64,000 bases of DNA from Sphingopyxis sp. HIX (lineage in GTDB: Bacteria > Pseudomonadota > Alphaproteobacteria > Sphingomonadales > Sphingomonadaceae), in assembly GCF_001468285.1 (NCBI RefSeq), contig NZ_LNSB01000019.1, positions 1 to 64,000 on the forward strand, written 5' to 3'. A model generated the notes under the pieces. It made no database searches. It saw nothing but the letters and a program-made list of their open reading frames with translations, and had not been told where the DNA came from. Every line of letters begins with the position of its first letter. Position 1 is the first letter of the stretch. Shown in pieces: positions 50,821-59,549 of this stretch. A program made the position numbers and the translations under genes.

Positions 50821-52460
50821 CGAGTCTCGAGGCCGTCCAGCATCGCCTTCATCTTCGCGACATAGGCGCTGGCATGCGCGTGCGTCGTCATCCGGTGAAA
50901 GTCGGCGACGATATCGGCGATCCCGCGCGCACCGTCCTTTTCGGCCAGTTCGATCTCGGCTTTCAGCAGCACGTGCAGGAAGCCGATCATATTGCCCGAG
51001 CGCGGCAACGGCAGCTCGCCGGGCGGCGAGGGCGGCGGAGTGCCGCGCGCCGGCGGCTTCGCCGGATCGGGCAGCACCGCCGGAATGTCGCTCCGCGGCG
51101 CGGGCTCGCTGAGCAGGTCCCACAGGTCGTTCGCCTGCCGGTCGCGCTCGGTCAGATGCTTCAAGCCCAATTTCGTGCGCAGCGTCGCGAGGATCGACGT
51201 GTGGTCGTACAGCGTCGTGTCGACCTTGCCCTTCGGCACCCAGGGCGAGACGATCACCGCGGGCACGCGCACGCCGTAGCGGCTGAAATCGAAGCAGTAG
51301 CGGTTGAGATATTCCTGCCCCTTGGGCGTCGTGTCGCCGGGTTGCACCGCACGGCCGGGGACGACGCTGTCGTAGAAGCCGCCATGCTCGTCATAGGTGA
51401 TGATCAGCAGGCTGGTGTCGCGGATCGGCGATTCCGGACCGAAGATCGTCTCATAGACGAATTTGATCAGCGCCTCGCCGCCATAGCAGTCGTCCTCGGG
51501 ATGCTGCGACGATCCGCCGACATAGCGCGGGCCGTCGAAACTCCGGCCATCGGGGTCATGCTGCTTCGAAAAGAAGCTCGCGCCGAAATTGGGCTCGATG
51601 AAGGTATAGGGAATCGCGGCATAGGCGGCGCTGCCGTCGGCGCGCCGCGCGTGCACGTCGCCCTTGAACCAGCCCAGCGACCAGATGTCGGCGAGGCTGA
51701 GGCCCTTCAGCGACGCGACCTGCGATATCCAGCCGCCCTGCCACCAGGGCGAGGGCTTGTCGCTGAAGGCATTGCTCTTGTCCTGATACAGCCGGAAACG
51801 GTGCCCCGCGGCTTTCAGCGCGTCGAAGATCGAGCCATTTTCATATTCGAAGCCGCGCAGCGTCTCCCACGGCAGTTCGCTGTTCATCTCGGGGCTGACG
51901 TCCATCCCCGCCGACGACCCGCCATGGACGAAGAAGCGATTGGGCCAGGTCGGCCCGGGCAGCGAGCTGTGCCACGCGTCGCACACCGCGAATTCCTGCG
52001 CCAGCCGGTAGAGCACCGGCAACTGTGCCCTGGTGTCGAAACAGCCCATGATGTCGCCATAATGCGCGGGGTCGGGCGTTCCCGTCGCTTCGCTGGTCGA
52101 GGTCGCATAGCTGCTGACGAAGCCGCTGAGGTCGATCGCGGGATAATGGCACTGGCTGCAATCGACGGGGTGCGGGTCCTTCTTGGTCCCCTTGTCGCAT
52201 TTTTCCAGATAGGCGGTGGCCGCCTCGGCGCCGCAGAGTTGCTGGAGCACATCGGGAAATTCATGCCCCGGATCGGTGGTCATCGACCAAGGCGCGGGGC
52301 TGGTCAGCGGATAGCGCACGCCGTTATAGCTGTTCGACGCATCCGCCGGCGCGACTTTCAGTCCGGGCAGCCCCGACCGCCCGAGCATCTGGTCGAACGA
52401 ATGATTCTCCAGCATCAGTACGAAGATATTGGTGATCGCGGCCTTGGCGGTATCGGACAT
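50817..52460 (-). CDS. alkaline-phosphatase-superfamily phosphoesterase (phospholipase C/acid phosphatase type)
   Basis: The 547-aa protein has metal-site motifs of the AcpA/PlcC phosphoesterase family: 'LMLENHSFDQMLG' near the N-terminus, 'SLPGPTWPNRFFVHGG', 'ITYDEHGGFYDSV' and 'LYDHTSILATL'. It should hydrolyse phosphomonoesters or phospholipid head groups. No signal peptide is visible from the chosen start (ATG 52460 after GGGGGAAG), which is odd for a family that is usually secreted. The C-terminal ~100 residues include a Pro-rich insert ('PPARGTPPPSPPGELPLP'). Confidence 0.85.
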   Translation of the reverse strand: MSDTAKAAITNIFVLMLENHSFDQMLGRSGLPGLKVAPADASNSYNGVRYPLTSPAPWSMTTDPGHEFPDVLQQLCGAEAATAYLEKCDKGTKKDPHPVDCSQCHYPAIDLSGFVSSYATSTSEATGTPDPAHYGDIMGCFDTRAQLPVLYRLAQEFAVCDAWHSSLPGPTWPNRFFVHGGSSAGMDVSPEMNSELPWETLRGFEYENGSIFDALKAAGHRFRLYQDKSNAFSDKPSPWWQGGWISQVASLKGLSLADIWSLGWFKGDVHARRADGSAAYAAIPYTFIEPNFGASFFSKQHDPDGRSFDGPRYVGGSSQHPEDDCYGGEALIKFVYETIFGPESPIRDTSLLIITYDEHGGFYDSVVPGRAVQPGDTTPKGQEYLNRYCFDFSRYGVRVPAVIVSPWVPKGKVDTTLYDHTSILATLRTKLGLKHLTERDRQANDLWDLLSEPAPRSDIPAVLPDPAKPPARGTPPPSPPGELPLPRSGNMIGFLHVLLKAEIELAEKDGARGIADIVADFHRMTTHAHASAYVAKMKAMLDGLETR

Positions 52461-52713
52461 GATCGCTTCCCCCCGGAGTCGAATTGGCACCGACATTGCG
52501 CCTGCGGCCGCGAATAGGGAAGGGTGGTTGGGGATTATTGGCGCGATATTTTGAGGCAAAAAAAAACGCTTTCCTAATAAATCCGGCGATGATCTACCCT
52601 GCCGGATGAAGGCCATGCCCATCCCCAGCGCCATGCGCCCACCGCTAACCCCTTGTTCGCGCACGCGATGGGGCGTCAACTTAGTCAACTTCCGCGCGAA
52701 ACTCGCCGGTCAT

Positions 52714-53124
52714 TCATCCCGGCTTGCGAAACTCGATCAGGTCCCATTTGTTGCCGTAAAGGTCGAGGAACACCGCCACCGTGCCATAATCGGCCTCCAG
52801 CGGCTCGCGCGCGATCCGCACGCCCCTGTCCAGCAGGTGCTGGTAATCGCGGGCGAAATCGTCGGTCTGCAGGAACAGGAAGACGCGCCCGCCCGACTGG
52901 TTGCCGATGAATTCGGCCTGCTCCGCATTCGCCGCGCGCGCCAGCAGGATCGTTGCGCCGCCCGGCGGATTGCCCGGCGGCGCGACGAGCACCCAGCGCT
53001 TGTCCTGCGCCGGCTGATAATCGTCGGCGACCAGCGTGAAACCAAGCGTGCCGACATAGAAATCGATCGCCTCGTCATAGTCGCGCACCACCAGCGCGAC
53101 ATGCGCGAGCGACTGGCGCGTCAT
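52714..53124 (-). CDS. VOC-family (glyoxalase-like) protein
   Basis: The 136-aa product has two beta-alpha-beta-beta-beta modules: 'LAHVALVVRDYDEAIDFYVGTLGFTLVAD' and 'RVFLFLQTDDFARDYQHLLDRGV...YGTVAVFLDLYGNKWDLIEF'. Potential metal ligands are His8 and the Glu near the C-terminus. Members include glyoxalase I, dioxygenases and antibiotic-resistance proteins; the substrate is unassigned. It overlaps the ccmB stop by 4 bp, so it is co-transcribed with ccmB although functionally unrelated. Confidence 0.85.
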   Translation of the reverse strand: MTRQSLAHVALVVRDYDEAIDFYVGTLGFTLVADDYQPAQDKRWVLVAPPGNPPGGATILLARAANAEQAEFIGNQSGGRVFLFLQTDDFARDYQHLLDRGVRIAREPLEADYGTVAVFLDLYGNKWDLIEFRKPG

Positions 53125-53768
53125 TCGCGGAGGCCCCGAAGCGCCGCGCCCGCGGCGAATGGCCCGATCACCGTCAACAACAGGCTCACCGCGCCGAGCA
53201 GCTTCACCGCGCCGCGCCCCGACGGATCGAGCATCCCCGCGCCGAAGATCAGCAAGGGCACCGCCAGCGGCAGCACGAGCAGCCCGCCGATCGCACTCCC
53301 GCCCTTGAGCCCCGCGGTCAGCGCCGCGCTCAGCACCGCGAGCGAGGCGAGGGCAGGCACGGCGATCGCGATGCCGGTGGCCAGCGTCTCGACGCGCGCG
53401 CTATCTTGCGCCAGCAGGGCCGCGGCCGGAAAGAGCGCGATCAGTAGCGGCAGCCCGAAACCGATCGCATGCGCGGCGATCTTGACCGCCGCGACGACCT
53501 CGTCGGCGACCCCGCGCACCGCGAGCTGGTCGAGCACCCCCGCGTCGCGGTCGGGCCGCACCAGCCGGTCGATCGGGAGCAGCGCTGCGAGCAGCGCCGC
53601 GACCCAGACCATCCCGCCGCCCGCGCGCTGCAGCAGCGGCGCATCGGGCCCGACCGCGAAGGGAAAGGCCGTCGCCACCAGCAGGAAGAACAGCACCGGC
53701 AGCCACAGCGCGCCGCTGCCCCATGCGCGGCGAAGGTCGCGCCAGAAGAGGGCGATGAGCATCGTCAC
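53121..53768 (-). CDS. ccmB: heme exporter membrane subunit CcmB
   Basis: The ~215-aa protein has six hydrophobic helices and CcmB landmarks: 'LFWRDLRRAWGSGALWLPVLFFLLVATAFPFAVGP', 'VWVAALLAALLPIDRLVRPDRDAGVLDQLAV', 'LTAGLKGGSAIGGLLVLPLAVPLLIFGAG'. With CcmA and CcmC it forms the ABC complex that releases holo-CcmE for cytochrome c maturation. The start may be GTG 53768 (GAGG upstream) or ATG 53762. It lies downstream of ccmA, from which a palindromic repeat separates it. ccmC is not adjacent. Confidence 0.88.
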   Translation of the reverse strand: MTMLIALFWRDLRRAWGSGALWLPVLFFLLVATAFPFAVGPDAPLLQRAGGGMVWVAALLAALLPIDRLVRPDRDAGVLDQLAVRGVADEVVAAVKIAAHAIGFGLPLLIALFPAAALLAQDSARVETLATGIAIAVPALASLAVLSAALTAGLKGGSAIGGLLVLPLAVPLLIFGAGMLDPSGRGAVKLLGAVSLLLTVIGPFAAGAALRGLRE

Positions 53769-53778
53769 GTGCTCACCT

Positions 53779-53874
53779 CGTCATTGCGAGGAGCGTAGCG
53801 ACGCGGCAATCTCCAGCCATCGGCCTTGCGCCATGTTTCGAGCCGGAGATTGCTTCGCTTCGCTCGCAATGACG
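53779..53874. repeat. palindromic repeat between ccmA and ccmB
   Basis: CGTCATTGCGAG at the left end and CTCGCAATGACG at the right end are perfect inverted complements; inside, CGGCAATCTCCAG and the mirrored GGAGATTGCTTCG extend the pairing. It is a third repeat family in the window, and of a type common in proteobacterial intergenic DNA. It interrupts an otherwise contiguous ccmAB transcription unit. Confidence 0.75.
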
Positions 53875-53883
53875 GCGATCGGG

Positions 53884-54468
53884 TCACGCCAGCGCCCCCA
53901 TGTCGAGCTCGGCCAGATCGGGCACGCCCAGCGCGAAATGCGACGCCAGCAGCACCGCGCCGCCATTCGCGCGGTGCGTCGCGACCGCCGCGACCAGCCG
54001 CGCCTGCGCCGCATCGTCCATGCCGTTGGCGGGCTCGTCGAGCAGCCAGATCGGCGCGCCGCTGGCGATCACCCGCACCATCGCGGCGCGCTTGCGCTGT
54101 CCGGTCGACAGCATCGCCACTGGCACCTCGGCGAGCGGGTGCAGCGCCATCGCTTCCATCGCGCGGTCGACCGTGTGGCCGTCGACGGTGTCGACGCGCG
54201 CCCAGAAATCGAGCGCGCGGCGCAGCGGCAGCTCGGCGTCGAGCGCCGCCGCCTCGTCGATCAATGCCACCCGCCCGAAGCGTTCGACCGTCCCCGCCGC
54301 CGGGCGCAGCAGCCCCGCGGCCAGCCGGATCAGGCTCGACTTGCCCGCGCCATTGGGGCCGCGCAGCCACAGGGCTTCGCCGGGCGCCAGCGCCAGCGAC
54401 AGGCCCTCGAACAGCAGCCGGTCGCCGCGGATGCACGCCACATCGTCCAGCCGCAGCAGCGCCGTCAC
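53884..54468 (-). CDS. ccmA: heme exporter ATPase CcmA
   Basis: The 194-aa ABC ATPase has Walker A 'GPNGAGKSSL', signature 'LSTGQRKR', Walker B 'PIWLLDEPANGMD' and H-loop 'LLASHF'. The substitution of SGG by STG in the signature is typical of CcmA. It powers the CcmABC complex in cytochrome c maturation. Translation starts at GTG 54468 within the stop of the metallopeptidase gene (GTGA), so the three genes to ccmB form a run on the minus strand. Confidence 0.9.
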   Translation of the reverse strand: MTALLRLDDVACIRGDRLLFEGLSLALAPGEALWLRGPNGAGKSSLIRLAAGLLRPAAGTVERFGRVALIDEAAALDAELPLRRALDFWARVDTVDGHTVDRAMEAMALHPLAEVPVAMLSTGQRKRAAMVRVIASGAPIWLLDEPANGMDDAAQARLVAAVATHRANGGAVLLASHFALGVPDLAELDMGALA

Positions 54469-54896
54469 GCCATGTCCTCGAGCGCGTGCATATCGTCGTC
54501 GGACAGCCCGAAATGATGCCCGAATTCGTGGATCAGCACATGGCGCACCAGCCAGTCGAGGCGCTCGCCGCCCTCGATCCATTCGACCAGGATCGGGATG
54601 CGATACAGCGTCACGCGGTCGGGCATGCCGCCGCTCGTATCGATGCTGCGCTCGGTCAGCGGTCGCCCTTCGTAGAGGCCGGTGAGGTCATAGGGATGCT
54701 CGATATCGAGCGACTTCAGCACCTCGTCCTCGGCGAATTCCTCGATCGCGATCACCACGCCTTTCAGGTGCGGCTTGAAAATCTCGGGCATCGTCTCGAA
54801 CGCCGCCTCGGCCAGCGCGAACAGCGCGTCGGCGTCGGGGGCGGTGCCGGTCGATGCACCGGGCAGGTTGGGGCGCAGGCTGCTCTTGTCGCTCAT
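54465..54896 (-). CDS. small metallopeptidase-family protein (zincin-like)
   Basis: The 143-aa product ends with '[16 protein letters not shown]', an HExxHxxGxxD zincin site (H123, E124, H127). This belongs to the family of small possibly intracellular metallopeptidases also seen in actinobacteria (MetallopepZ/DUF1025-like). '[20 protein letters not shown]' and '[10 protein letters not shown]' match it. Physiological substrates are unknown; it precedes ccmA by a 4-bp overlap. Confidence 0.85.
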   Translation of the reverse strand: MSDKSSLRPNLPGASTGTAPDADALFALAEAAFETMPEIFKPHLKGVVIAIEEFAEDEVLKSLDIEHPYDLTGLYEGRPLTERSIDTSGGMPDRVTLYRIPILVEWIEGGERLDWLVRHVLIHEFGHHFGLSDDDMHALEDMA

Positions 54897-54949
54897 CGCG
54901 CCCTTCCTTATGGGGAGCGTCGCGCCATTACCAGCGGGGAGACGAAGCG

Positions 54950-55237
54950 ATGGTCCGGAAACTCGACGACGAAGAACGCGCCGCGCTGCTCGCCCGCTTC
55001 CCGGGCTGGACGCACGAGCCGCAGCGCGACGCGATCACCCGCCGCTTCAAATTCGACGACTTCGCGCAGGCCTTCGGCTTCATGGCCAGCGTCGCGATCA
55101 TCGCCGAGAAGATGGACCATCATCCCGAATGGTCGAACGTCTACAACCGGGTCGACATATTGCTCACCACGCACGACGCCGACGGGCTGTCCGAGCGCGA
55201 CGCGAAGCTGGCCGAGGCGATCGAGGCTTTGCTCTGA
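54950..55237 (+). CDS. phhB: 4a-hydroxytetrahydrobiopterin dehydratase
   Basis: The 95-aa pterin-4a-carbinolamine dehydratase contains the family signature '[30 protein letters not shown]', in which the His-His-Pro-Glu/Asp triad dehydrates 4a-hydroxytetrahydropterin. It recycles the pterin cofactor used by phenylalanine hydroxylase, or functions in Moco-related pterin handling. ATG 54950 follows GGGGAGACG. It is divergent from the metallopeptidase gene. Confidence 0.92.
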   Translation: MVRKLDDEERAALLARFPGWTHEPQRDAITRRFKFDDFAQAFGFMASVAIIAEKMDHHPEWSNVYNRVDILLTTHDADGLSERDAKLAEAIEALL

Positions 55238-55241
55238 CGCA

Positions 55242-55880
55242 ATGATCCGCTTCGAACGCGCCCATCAGCATCTGGCGATCGGCATCGCGATCCTCGCGGG
55301 CTTCGTCGATGCGATCGGTTTTGTCGAATCGTCGGGTTTCTTCGTCTCCTTCATGACGGGCAATTCGACGCGGCTCGCCGTCGGCCTTGCCCAATGGCAG
55401 GGCGCAGCAGCGGTCGCGGGCGGCATCATCATGGTCTTCGTGACCGGCGTGATCGCCGGCTCGCTCGTTGCGGCGCGCGCCGGGCCGCGCCGTTTGCCCG
55501 CCATACTTGCGCTCGTCGCGCTGCTCCTGCTGCTGGCGTTGGGGCTGCGCGCCGTGCTTCCGGGCTGGCCGCCGGTGATCTGCCTGGCGCTGGCCATGGG
55601 GGTCGTCAACGCGGCGCTCCCGGGGCAGGACGGCGCCGTCGTCGGGGTCACCTATATGACCGGAACGCTGGTCCAGATGGGGCACAAGATCGCCAATGCG
55701 CTGCGCGGAGCGGGCGACGGCCGCTGGCTCGCGCATCTCTGGCTGTGGGCAGCGCTGGTCGCGGGCGCCGTTGCCGGGGCGCGGGCCGTGCTGTGGTCGG
55801 CGCTGTCCGCCTATGCGCTCGCCGCGCTGATCGCCGCGGCGCTGGCCGCACGCGCCGCGATGGTTGTCCGCGCGGGCTGA
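55242..55880 (+). CDS. DUF1275 (YoaK-like) membrane protein
   Basis: The 212-aa protein has six to seven hydrophobic helices and the DUF1275 landmarks 'AGFVDAIGFVESSGFFVSFMTGNSTRLAVGLA' and 'GVTYMTGTLVQMGHKIANAL'. The two similar MTGN/MTGT motifs suggest internal duplication. Function is unknown, though family members are proposed transporters. It starts 4 nt after phhB and probably shares its transcript. Confidence 0.85.
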   Translation: MIRFERAHQHLAIGIAILAGFVDAIGFVESSGFFVSFMTGNSTRLAVGLAQWQGAAAVAGGIIMVFVTGVIAGSLVAARAGPRRLPAILALVALLLLLALGLRAVLPGWPPVICLALAMGVVNAALPGQDGAVVGVTYMTGTLVQMGHKIANALRGAGDGRWLAHLWLWAALVAGAVAGARAVLWSALSAYALAALIAAALAARAAMVVRAG

Positions 55881-55938
55881 CGGTCGCTTGCCTTCTCACC
55901 CGTCCCGTTTCACAAGCAACCAAAACAGGGGAGCCCGA

Positions 55939-57339
55939 ATGACTGACAGCCTGCTGCGCCGCAAGACCATCGTACCGGAGGAGCAGAAGGGCCCCGCGCT
56001 CGCGCGAACCCTCGGCTGGCCGCACCTCGTCGCGCTCGGGGTCGGGGCGATCGTCGGCACCGGCATCCTCACGCTGATCGGCGTCGGCGCCGACAAGGCG
56101 GGCCCCGCGGTGATCCTGTCCTTCGCGGTCGCGGGGCTGATCTGCGCCTGCGCCGCGCTCGCCTATGCCGAAATGGCGACGATGATCCCCGCGTCGGGCA
56201 GCGCCTATACCTACTCCTATGTCGTGATCGGCGAGCTCATCGCGTGGATCGTCGGCTGGAGCCTGATCCTCGAATATTCGCTGGTGGTCAGCGCGGTCGC
56301 GGTCGGCTGGTCGGGCTATGCCGCGCCCTTGCTCGAGGCGTCGCTCGGCGTCCCGATGGCGCTGATGCAGGGGCCCGAACTCGGCGGGATCGTCAACCTG
56401 CCGGCGATCGCGATCATCGCCATCGTCGCGGGCATGCTGCTGTTCGGCACGCGTGAGAGCGCGACGGTCAACGCGATCCTGGTGATCGTCAAGATCATCG
56501 CGCTTGGCGTGTTCGTCGCGGTCGCCTTGCCCGCCTTCGACGCCGCCAACCTCGAGCCCTTCAGCCCCTATGGCTTCGCCAAGCATATCGGCCCCGACGG
56601 GGTCGAGCGCGGCGTGATGGCCGCGGCGGCCATCATCTTCTTCGCCTTCTATGGCTTCGACGCGATCGCCACGGCGGCCGAGGAAGCGAAGGATCCCGAC
56701 CGCGACCTCAAGATCGGCATCGTCGGGTCGATGTTCGTCTGCGTGCTGATCTACATCGCGGTCGCGGTCGCGGCCGTCGGCGCGATCTCGTACAGCAAAT
56801 TCGCCAACAGCCCCGAGCCGCTCGCGCTGATCCTGCGCGATCTCGGCAGTCCCACGGCGGCAAAATATCTGGCGATTTCCGCGATCATCGCACTGCCGAC
56901 GGTGATCCTGGCTTTCTTCTATGGCCAGAGCCGCATCTTTTTCACCATGGCGCGCGATGGGTTGTTGCCCAAGTCGCTCGCCGCGCTGTCGCCGCGTGGC
57001 ACGCCGGTGCGCATCACCATCTTCACCACGCTCGTCGTCGCGGTGCTCGCGGGCTTCATCCCGCTCAAGGAACTGGCCGCACTTGCGAATGCGGGCACGC
57101 TCGCGGCCTTCACCGCGGTGTCGGTATGCATGTTGATCATGCGCCGCCGCGCCCCCGACGCGCCACGCACGTTCCGCACGCCGCTGCCGTGGGTGGTCGG
57201 CGGCATCGCCGTGCTCGGCTGCCTCTACCTCTTCGTCAGCCTGCCTGCGCAGACCCAGCTATGGTTCGGGATCTGGAACGTCGTCGGGCTCGCGGTCTAT
57301 TTCCTGTATTCGCGCGGGGCGGCCGTGGCTGGACGTTAG
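55939..57339 (+). CDS. APC-superfamily amino acid permease (cationic amino acid transporter-like)
   Basis: The 466-aa permease has 12-13 hydrophobic helices with APC signatures: 'VGAIVGTGILTLIG' (unwound helix 1), 'YAEMATMIPASGSAYTYSYVVIGE', 'FFAFYGFDAIATAAEEAKDPDRDL' and 'SRIFFTMARDGLLPKSLAALSPRGTPV'. The pattern is that of the YfnA/CAT group. It imports amino acids by H+ or exchange; specificity is not certain. GGGGAG precedes ATG 55939. It overlaps the convergent JAMM gene by 4 bp. Confidence 0.92.
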   Translation: MTDSLLRRKTIVPEEQKGPALARTLGWPHLVALGVGAIVGTGILTLIGVGADKAGPAVILSFAVAGLICACAALAYAEMATMIPASGSAYTYSYVVIGELIAWIVGWSLILEYSLVVSAVAVGWSGYAAPLLEASLGVPMALMQGPELGGIVNLPAIAIIAIVAGMLLFGTRESATVNAILVIVKIIALGVFVAVALPAFDAANLEPFSPYGFAKHIGPDGVERGVMAAAAIIFFAFYGFDAIATAAEEAKDPDRDLKIGIVGSMFVCVLIYIAVAVAAVGAISYSKFANSPEPLALILRDLGSPTAAKYLAISAIIALPTVILAFFYGQSRIFFTMARDGLLPKSLAALSPRGTPVRITIFTTLVVAVLAGFIPLKELAALANAGTLAAFTAVSVCMLIMRRRAPDAPRTFRTPLPWVVGGIAVLGCLYLFVSLPAQTQLWFGIWNVVGLAVYFLYSRGAAVAGR

Positions 57340-57737
57340 GCCAGCGGCGGCGGCGACAGCCGCCCGCCCGTACTCCAGAACAGCCGCGCGCGCGCCCGGC
57401 TGTCGAGGATCGCGTGCAGCCCGGGCCGGCGCCGCATCGACCAGATGTCGGCCGCCGACGGGTCGTTGCCGCCCCAAAGATGCGTGTGGAAATAGCCGAG
57501 CAGCTCGCCGTCGGCGCGCGCCATTGCGGCAGCGATGTCGGCACCGCGCAGCAGGAAGCGCGCGGCGGGCGCCGCCGAACGGTTGGGCAGGGCGATCGCG
57601 CCGCCAACCGACAGCCGCGCTGCTTCGCGGACCCCGATCAGCAACCCGCAGCGCTCGCGGCCTGACGGCGCCTCGGCCAGTCGGCACAGCGTCGCCCGGC
57701 ACCGCGGCGTGAAGGCGACCGCCGGTACGCCCGGCAC
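57336..57737 (-). CDS. stand-alone JAMM/MPN (Mov34) metallopeptidase-like protein
   Basis: The ~133-aa product has the JAMM Zn site: Glu in 'GRERCGLLIG' and His-x-His-x10-Asp in 'LGYFHTHLWGGNDPSAADI' with the conserved Ser. Such bacterial proteins cleave isopeptide-like bonds next to ubiquitin-fold partners, or process sulfur-carrier proteins (as Mec+). No ubiquitin-like or E1-like gene is nearby. I chose GTG 57737, 5 nt after the upstream gene; an in-frame ATG is lacking. The partner gene at 57743 is unknown. Confidence 0.75.
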   Translation of the reverse strand: MPGVPAVAFTPRCRATLCRLAEAPSGRERCGLLIGVREAARLSVGGAIALPNRSAAPAARFLLRGADIAAAMARADGELLGYFHTHLWGGNDPSAADIWSMRRRPGLHAILDSRARARLFWSTGGRLSPPPLA

Positions 57738-57742
57738 CGCGG

Positions 57743-58270
57743 CTACGACCCCGTGCCGGCCGTCGTCGTCGTCGTGCCCCAGCCGATCGCGTCGCGGATG
57801 CCGCCGATCAGCTCCTTGCCCGTGTCCTTGAAGAAATTCTTCTCGGCCTGGATATGGCCGAATATCTTCTCGAGGATCGCGGGCCCCTGCGGCGATTTGA
57901 GCACGTCGGTGATCGCCGCGAGCCCCGCCGCGACGCCCGCCAGCGGATTGCCGCCGCCGACGTCGCCGCCCGCGAGGTCGAGTTCGCTCCCCGAGTCGTC
58001 CGCGGCGGCGAGCTGGCCCATGCGATCGATCGCCGGGCGCAGCGCCTGGTTGACGATGAACATCTCGCGCTCGGTCGGCTTCAGCCCGAACATCTCCTCG
58101 GGTTTTTCGGCCGCTAGTTTGGCGAAGCTTTCGAGTATCTTGGACGCGCTCTCGTTGAACTTGTTGTCGACGTCGTCGAAGTTCTTGCGCGCGCCGTTCT
58201 GGTTTTCGAACGAGGCTTGGGCGGCTTGCAGCAGCTTGTCCCGATCGAATCCCGGGCTGGTGGCAGGCAT
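57743..58270 (-). CDS. hypothetical soluble protein
   Basis: I do not recognise this 175-aa protein. It is mostly helical with no signal peptide or membrane span; 'FNESASKILESFAKLAAEKPEEMFGLKPTE' looks amphipathic, and a Gly-rich 'GGDVGGGNPLAGVAAG' region divides it. The C-terminus is 'GWGTTTTTAGTGS'. It sits 5 nt upstream of the JAMM-protein start codon, so the two are likely co-translated and could be functionally linked. The ribosome-binding site AAGGAGAAAGAG precedes ATG 58270. Confidence 0.6.
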   Translation of the reverse strand: MPATSPGFDRDKLLQAAQASFENQNGARKNFDDVDNKFNESASKILESFAKLAAEKPEEMFGLKPTEREMFIVNQALRPAIDRMGQLAAADDSGSELDLAGGDVGGGNPLAGVAAGLAAITDVLKSPQGPAILEKIFGHIQAEKNFFKDTGKELIGGIRDAIGWGTTTTTAGTGS

Positions 58271-58371
58271 CTCTTTCTCCTTCCCTCAAAGGTGAAAGCG
58301 ACCCTTTTTCTTTGCTCCATAGCAGAAAAACGCCCGGCGCGGGAGCGATCCTGGCGCCGGGCGCGCCATCG

Positions 58372-58671
58372 TCAGTCGAACAGCTCGCTCAGGAAGCTCT
58401 TGTACTTCTTCTTGTGCGGCTTGCCGTAATAGCGGTCGTCATAGTCGCGGTCGCGATATTGCGGCGGCGGCGGAGCGGCTTGCTGGCGCGGGGCCGGGGC
58501 GGGGGCGGGGGCGTTCGCACCTTCGCTGCGCTCGATGATCTTGTCGAGTTCGCCGCGGTCGAGCCAGACGCCGCGGCATTGCGGGCAATAGTCGATCTCG
58601 ATCCCCTGGCGCTCGGACATCGTCAGATTCACGCGGCAGGTCGGGCAAAGCAGCCCCTGGGTATCGGACAC
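58372..58671 (-). CDS. zf-TFIIB domain protein
   Basis: The 99-aa protein has a small Zn ribbon with two CxxC pairs, 'LLCPTCRVNL' and 'DYCPQCRGVWLDRGEL', the latter being the zf-TFIIB consensus. A Pro/Ala linker and a basic Tyr/Lys-rich tail ('DRYYGKPHKKKYKSFL') follow. I chose GTG 58671, with AAGGA 6 nt ahead; ATG 58686 is an alternative. Function unknown; a nucleic-acid or protein-binding role is plausible. Confidence 0.82.
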   Translation of the reverse strand: MSDTQGLLCPTCRVNLTMSERQGIEIDYCPQCRGVWLDRGELDKIIERSEGANAPAPAPAPRQQAAPPPPQYRDRDYDDRYYGKPHKKKYKSFLSELFD

Positions 58672-58815
58672 GGATTTTCCTTTCATGCAAAAAGCGGCCG
58701 AAACGACCGCCTTCATCATCGAACGCCCACCGCGGCATCGCGTTCCCGCAAGGCAAAAGCCCCACCGCCGCCCCGGGGAGAAGCGGCAGCGGGGCGAGGG
58801 GGCGCCGCGCTGTGT

Positions 58816-59025
58816 TCAGCCGTCGGCTTCGAAGACCAGCAAGTCGCCGGGCTGGCATTCGAGTTCGGTGCAGATCGCCTCCAGCGTCGAAAAGCGCATC
58901 GCCTTGGCCTTGCCCGTCTTGAGGATCGAGAGGTTGGCGAGCGTGATGCCGATGCGGTCGGAGAGGTCGGTCAGCGTCATCCGCTTCGCGTGAAGCAGGT
59001 CGTCGAGTTTCACCACGATCGCCAT
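58816..59025 (-). CDS. YozG-like HTH (Xre/Cro-C1) transcriptional regulator
   Basis: The 69-aa product is a single helix-turn-helix ('LLHAKRMTLTDLSDRIGITLANLSILKTGKAKAMRFSTLEAICTELECQPGDLLVFE') of the short Xre type that typically accompanies DUF2975 membrane proteins. The ATG overlaps the DUF2975 stop (TGATG), so the two are translated together. Three ATATCG-type palindrome arms upstream of the DUF2975 gene are likely its binding sites, implying autoregulation. Confidence 0.88.
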   Translation of the reverse strand: MAIVVKLDDLLHAKRMTLTDLSDRIGITLANLSILKTGKAKAMRFSTLEAICTELECQPGDLLVFEADG

Positions 59026-59549
59026 CACACCGTCCCCTCGAGCTCGTCGCGCATCGCGGTGCCGCGTTCGAATACCGCGGCGAGGACGAAGGCGAGCAGG
59101 ATCGCGAGGATGCTCTGGAGGCTGATGCCGCCCATGTCGGCGAACTGGCTGGTCGACACCGCGATGCTCCGCGCGACCCAGCCGAGCGGTAGCGCGAGCA
59201 ATTGCACCGCGACCAGCGCCCAGCCGATGTGGCGCAGCCGCGCGGCGTTGGCGGGGATGAAGGGATCGCTTGCCGCGGTGGCGATCAGCGCCTGCAGCTT
59301 GCGGATGATGTAGACCGCCGCCGCGAGCACCGCGGCGAGGATCGCGAGCAGCGCGAAGAGCTGCGGCCGAATGTTCGCGGCGTCGAGGAAGACCTGGCTG
59401 TTCTTCGCCTCGACCGCGATCTCGGGCCACATGGCCGCGAGCGCGCCGGCCGAACCGACGACGAACAGAAAGGCCGCCGCGATCAGCGCGAGCATCAGCC
59501 ACAGCAGCGCGCGGGTGACACCGAGCAAGGTTCTATGGTCGTTGGACAT
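59025..59549 (-). CDS. DUF2975 membrane protein
   Basis: The 174-aa protein has four hydrophobic helices, including 'ALLWLMLALIAAAFLFVVGSAGALAAM', 'LFALLAILAAVLAAAVYII', 'LVAVQLLALPLGWVA' and 'LQSILAILLAFVLAAVF', with 'FIPANAARLRHIGWAL' as the DUF2975 signature. DUF2975/YozG pairs are widespread two-gene cassettes with unknown physiological role. GGAG precedes ATG 59549. Confidence 0.83.
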   Translation of the reverse strand: MSNDHRTLLGVTRALLWLMLALIAAAFLFVVGSAGALAAMWPEIAVEAKNSQVFLDAANIRPQLFALLAILAAVLAAAVYIIRKLQALIATAASDPFIPANAARLRHIGWALVAVQLLALPLGWVARSIAVSTSQFADMGGISLQSILAILLAFVLAAVFERGTAMRDELEGTV

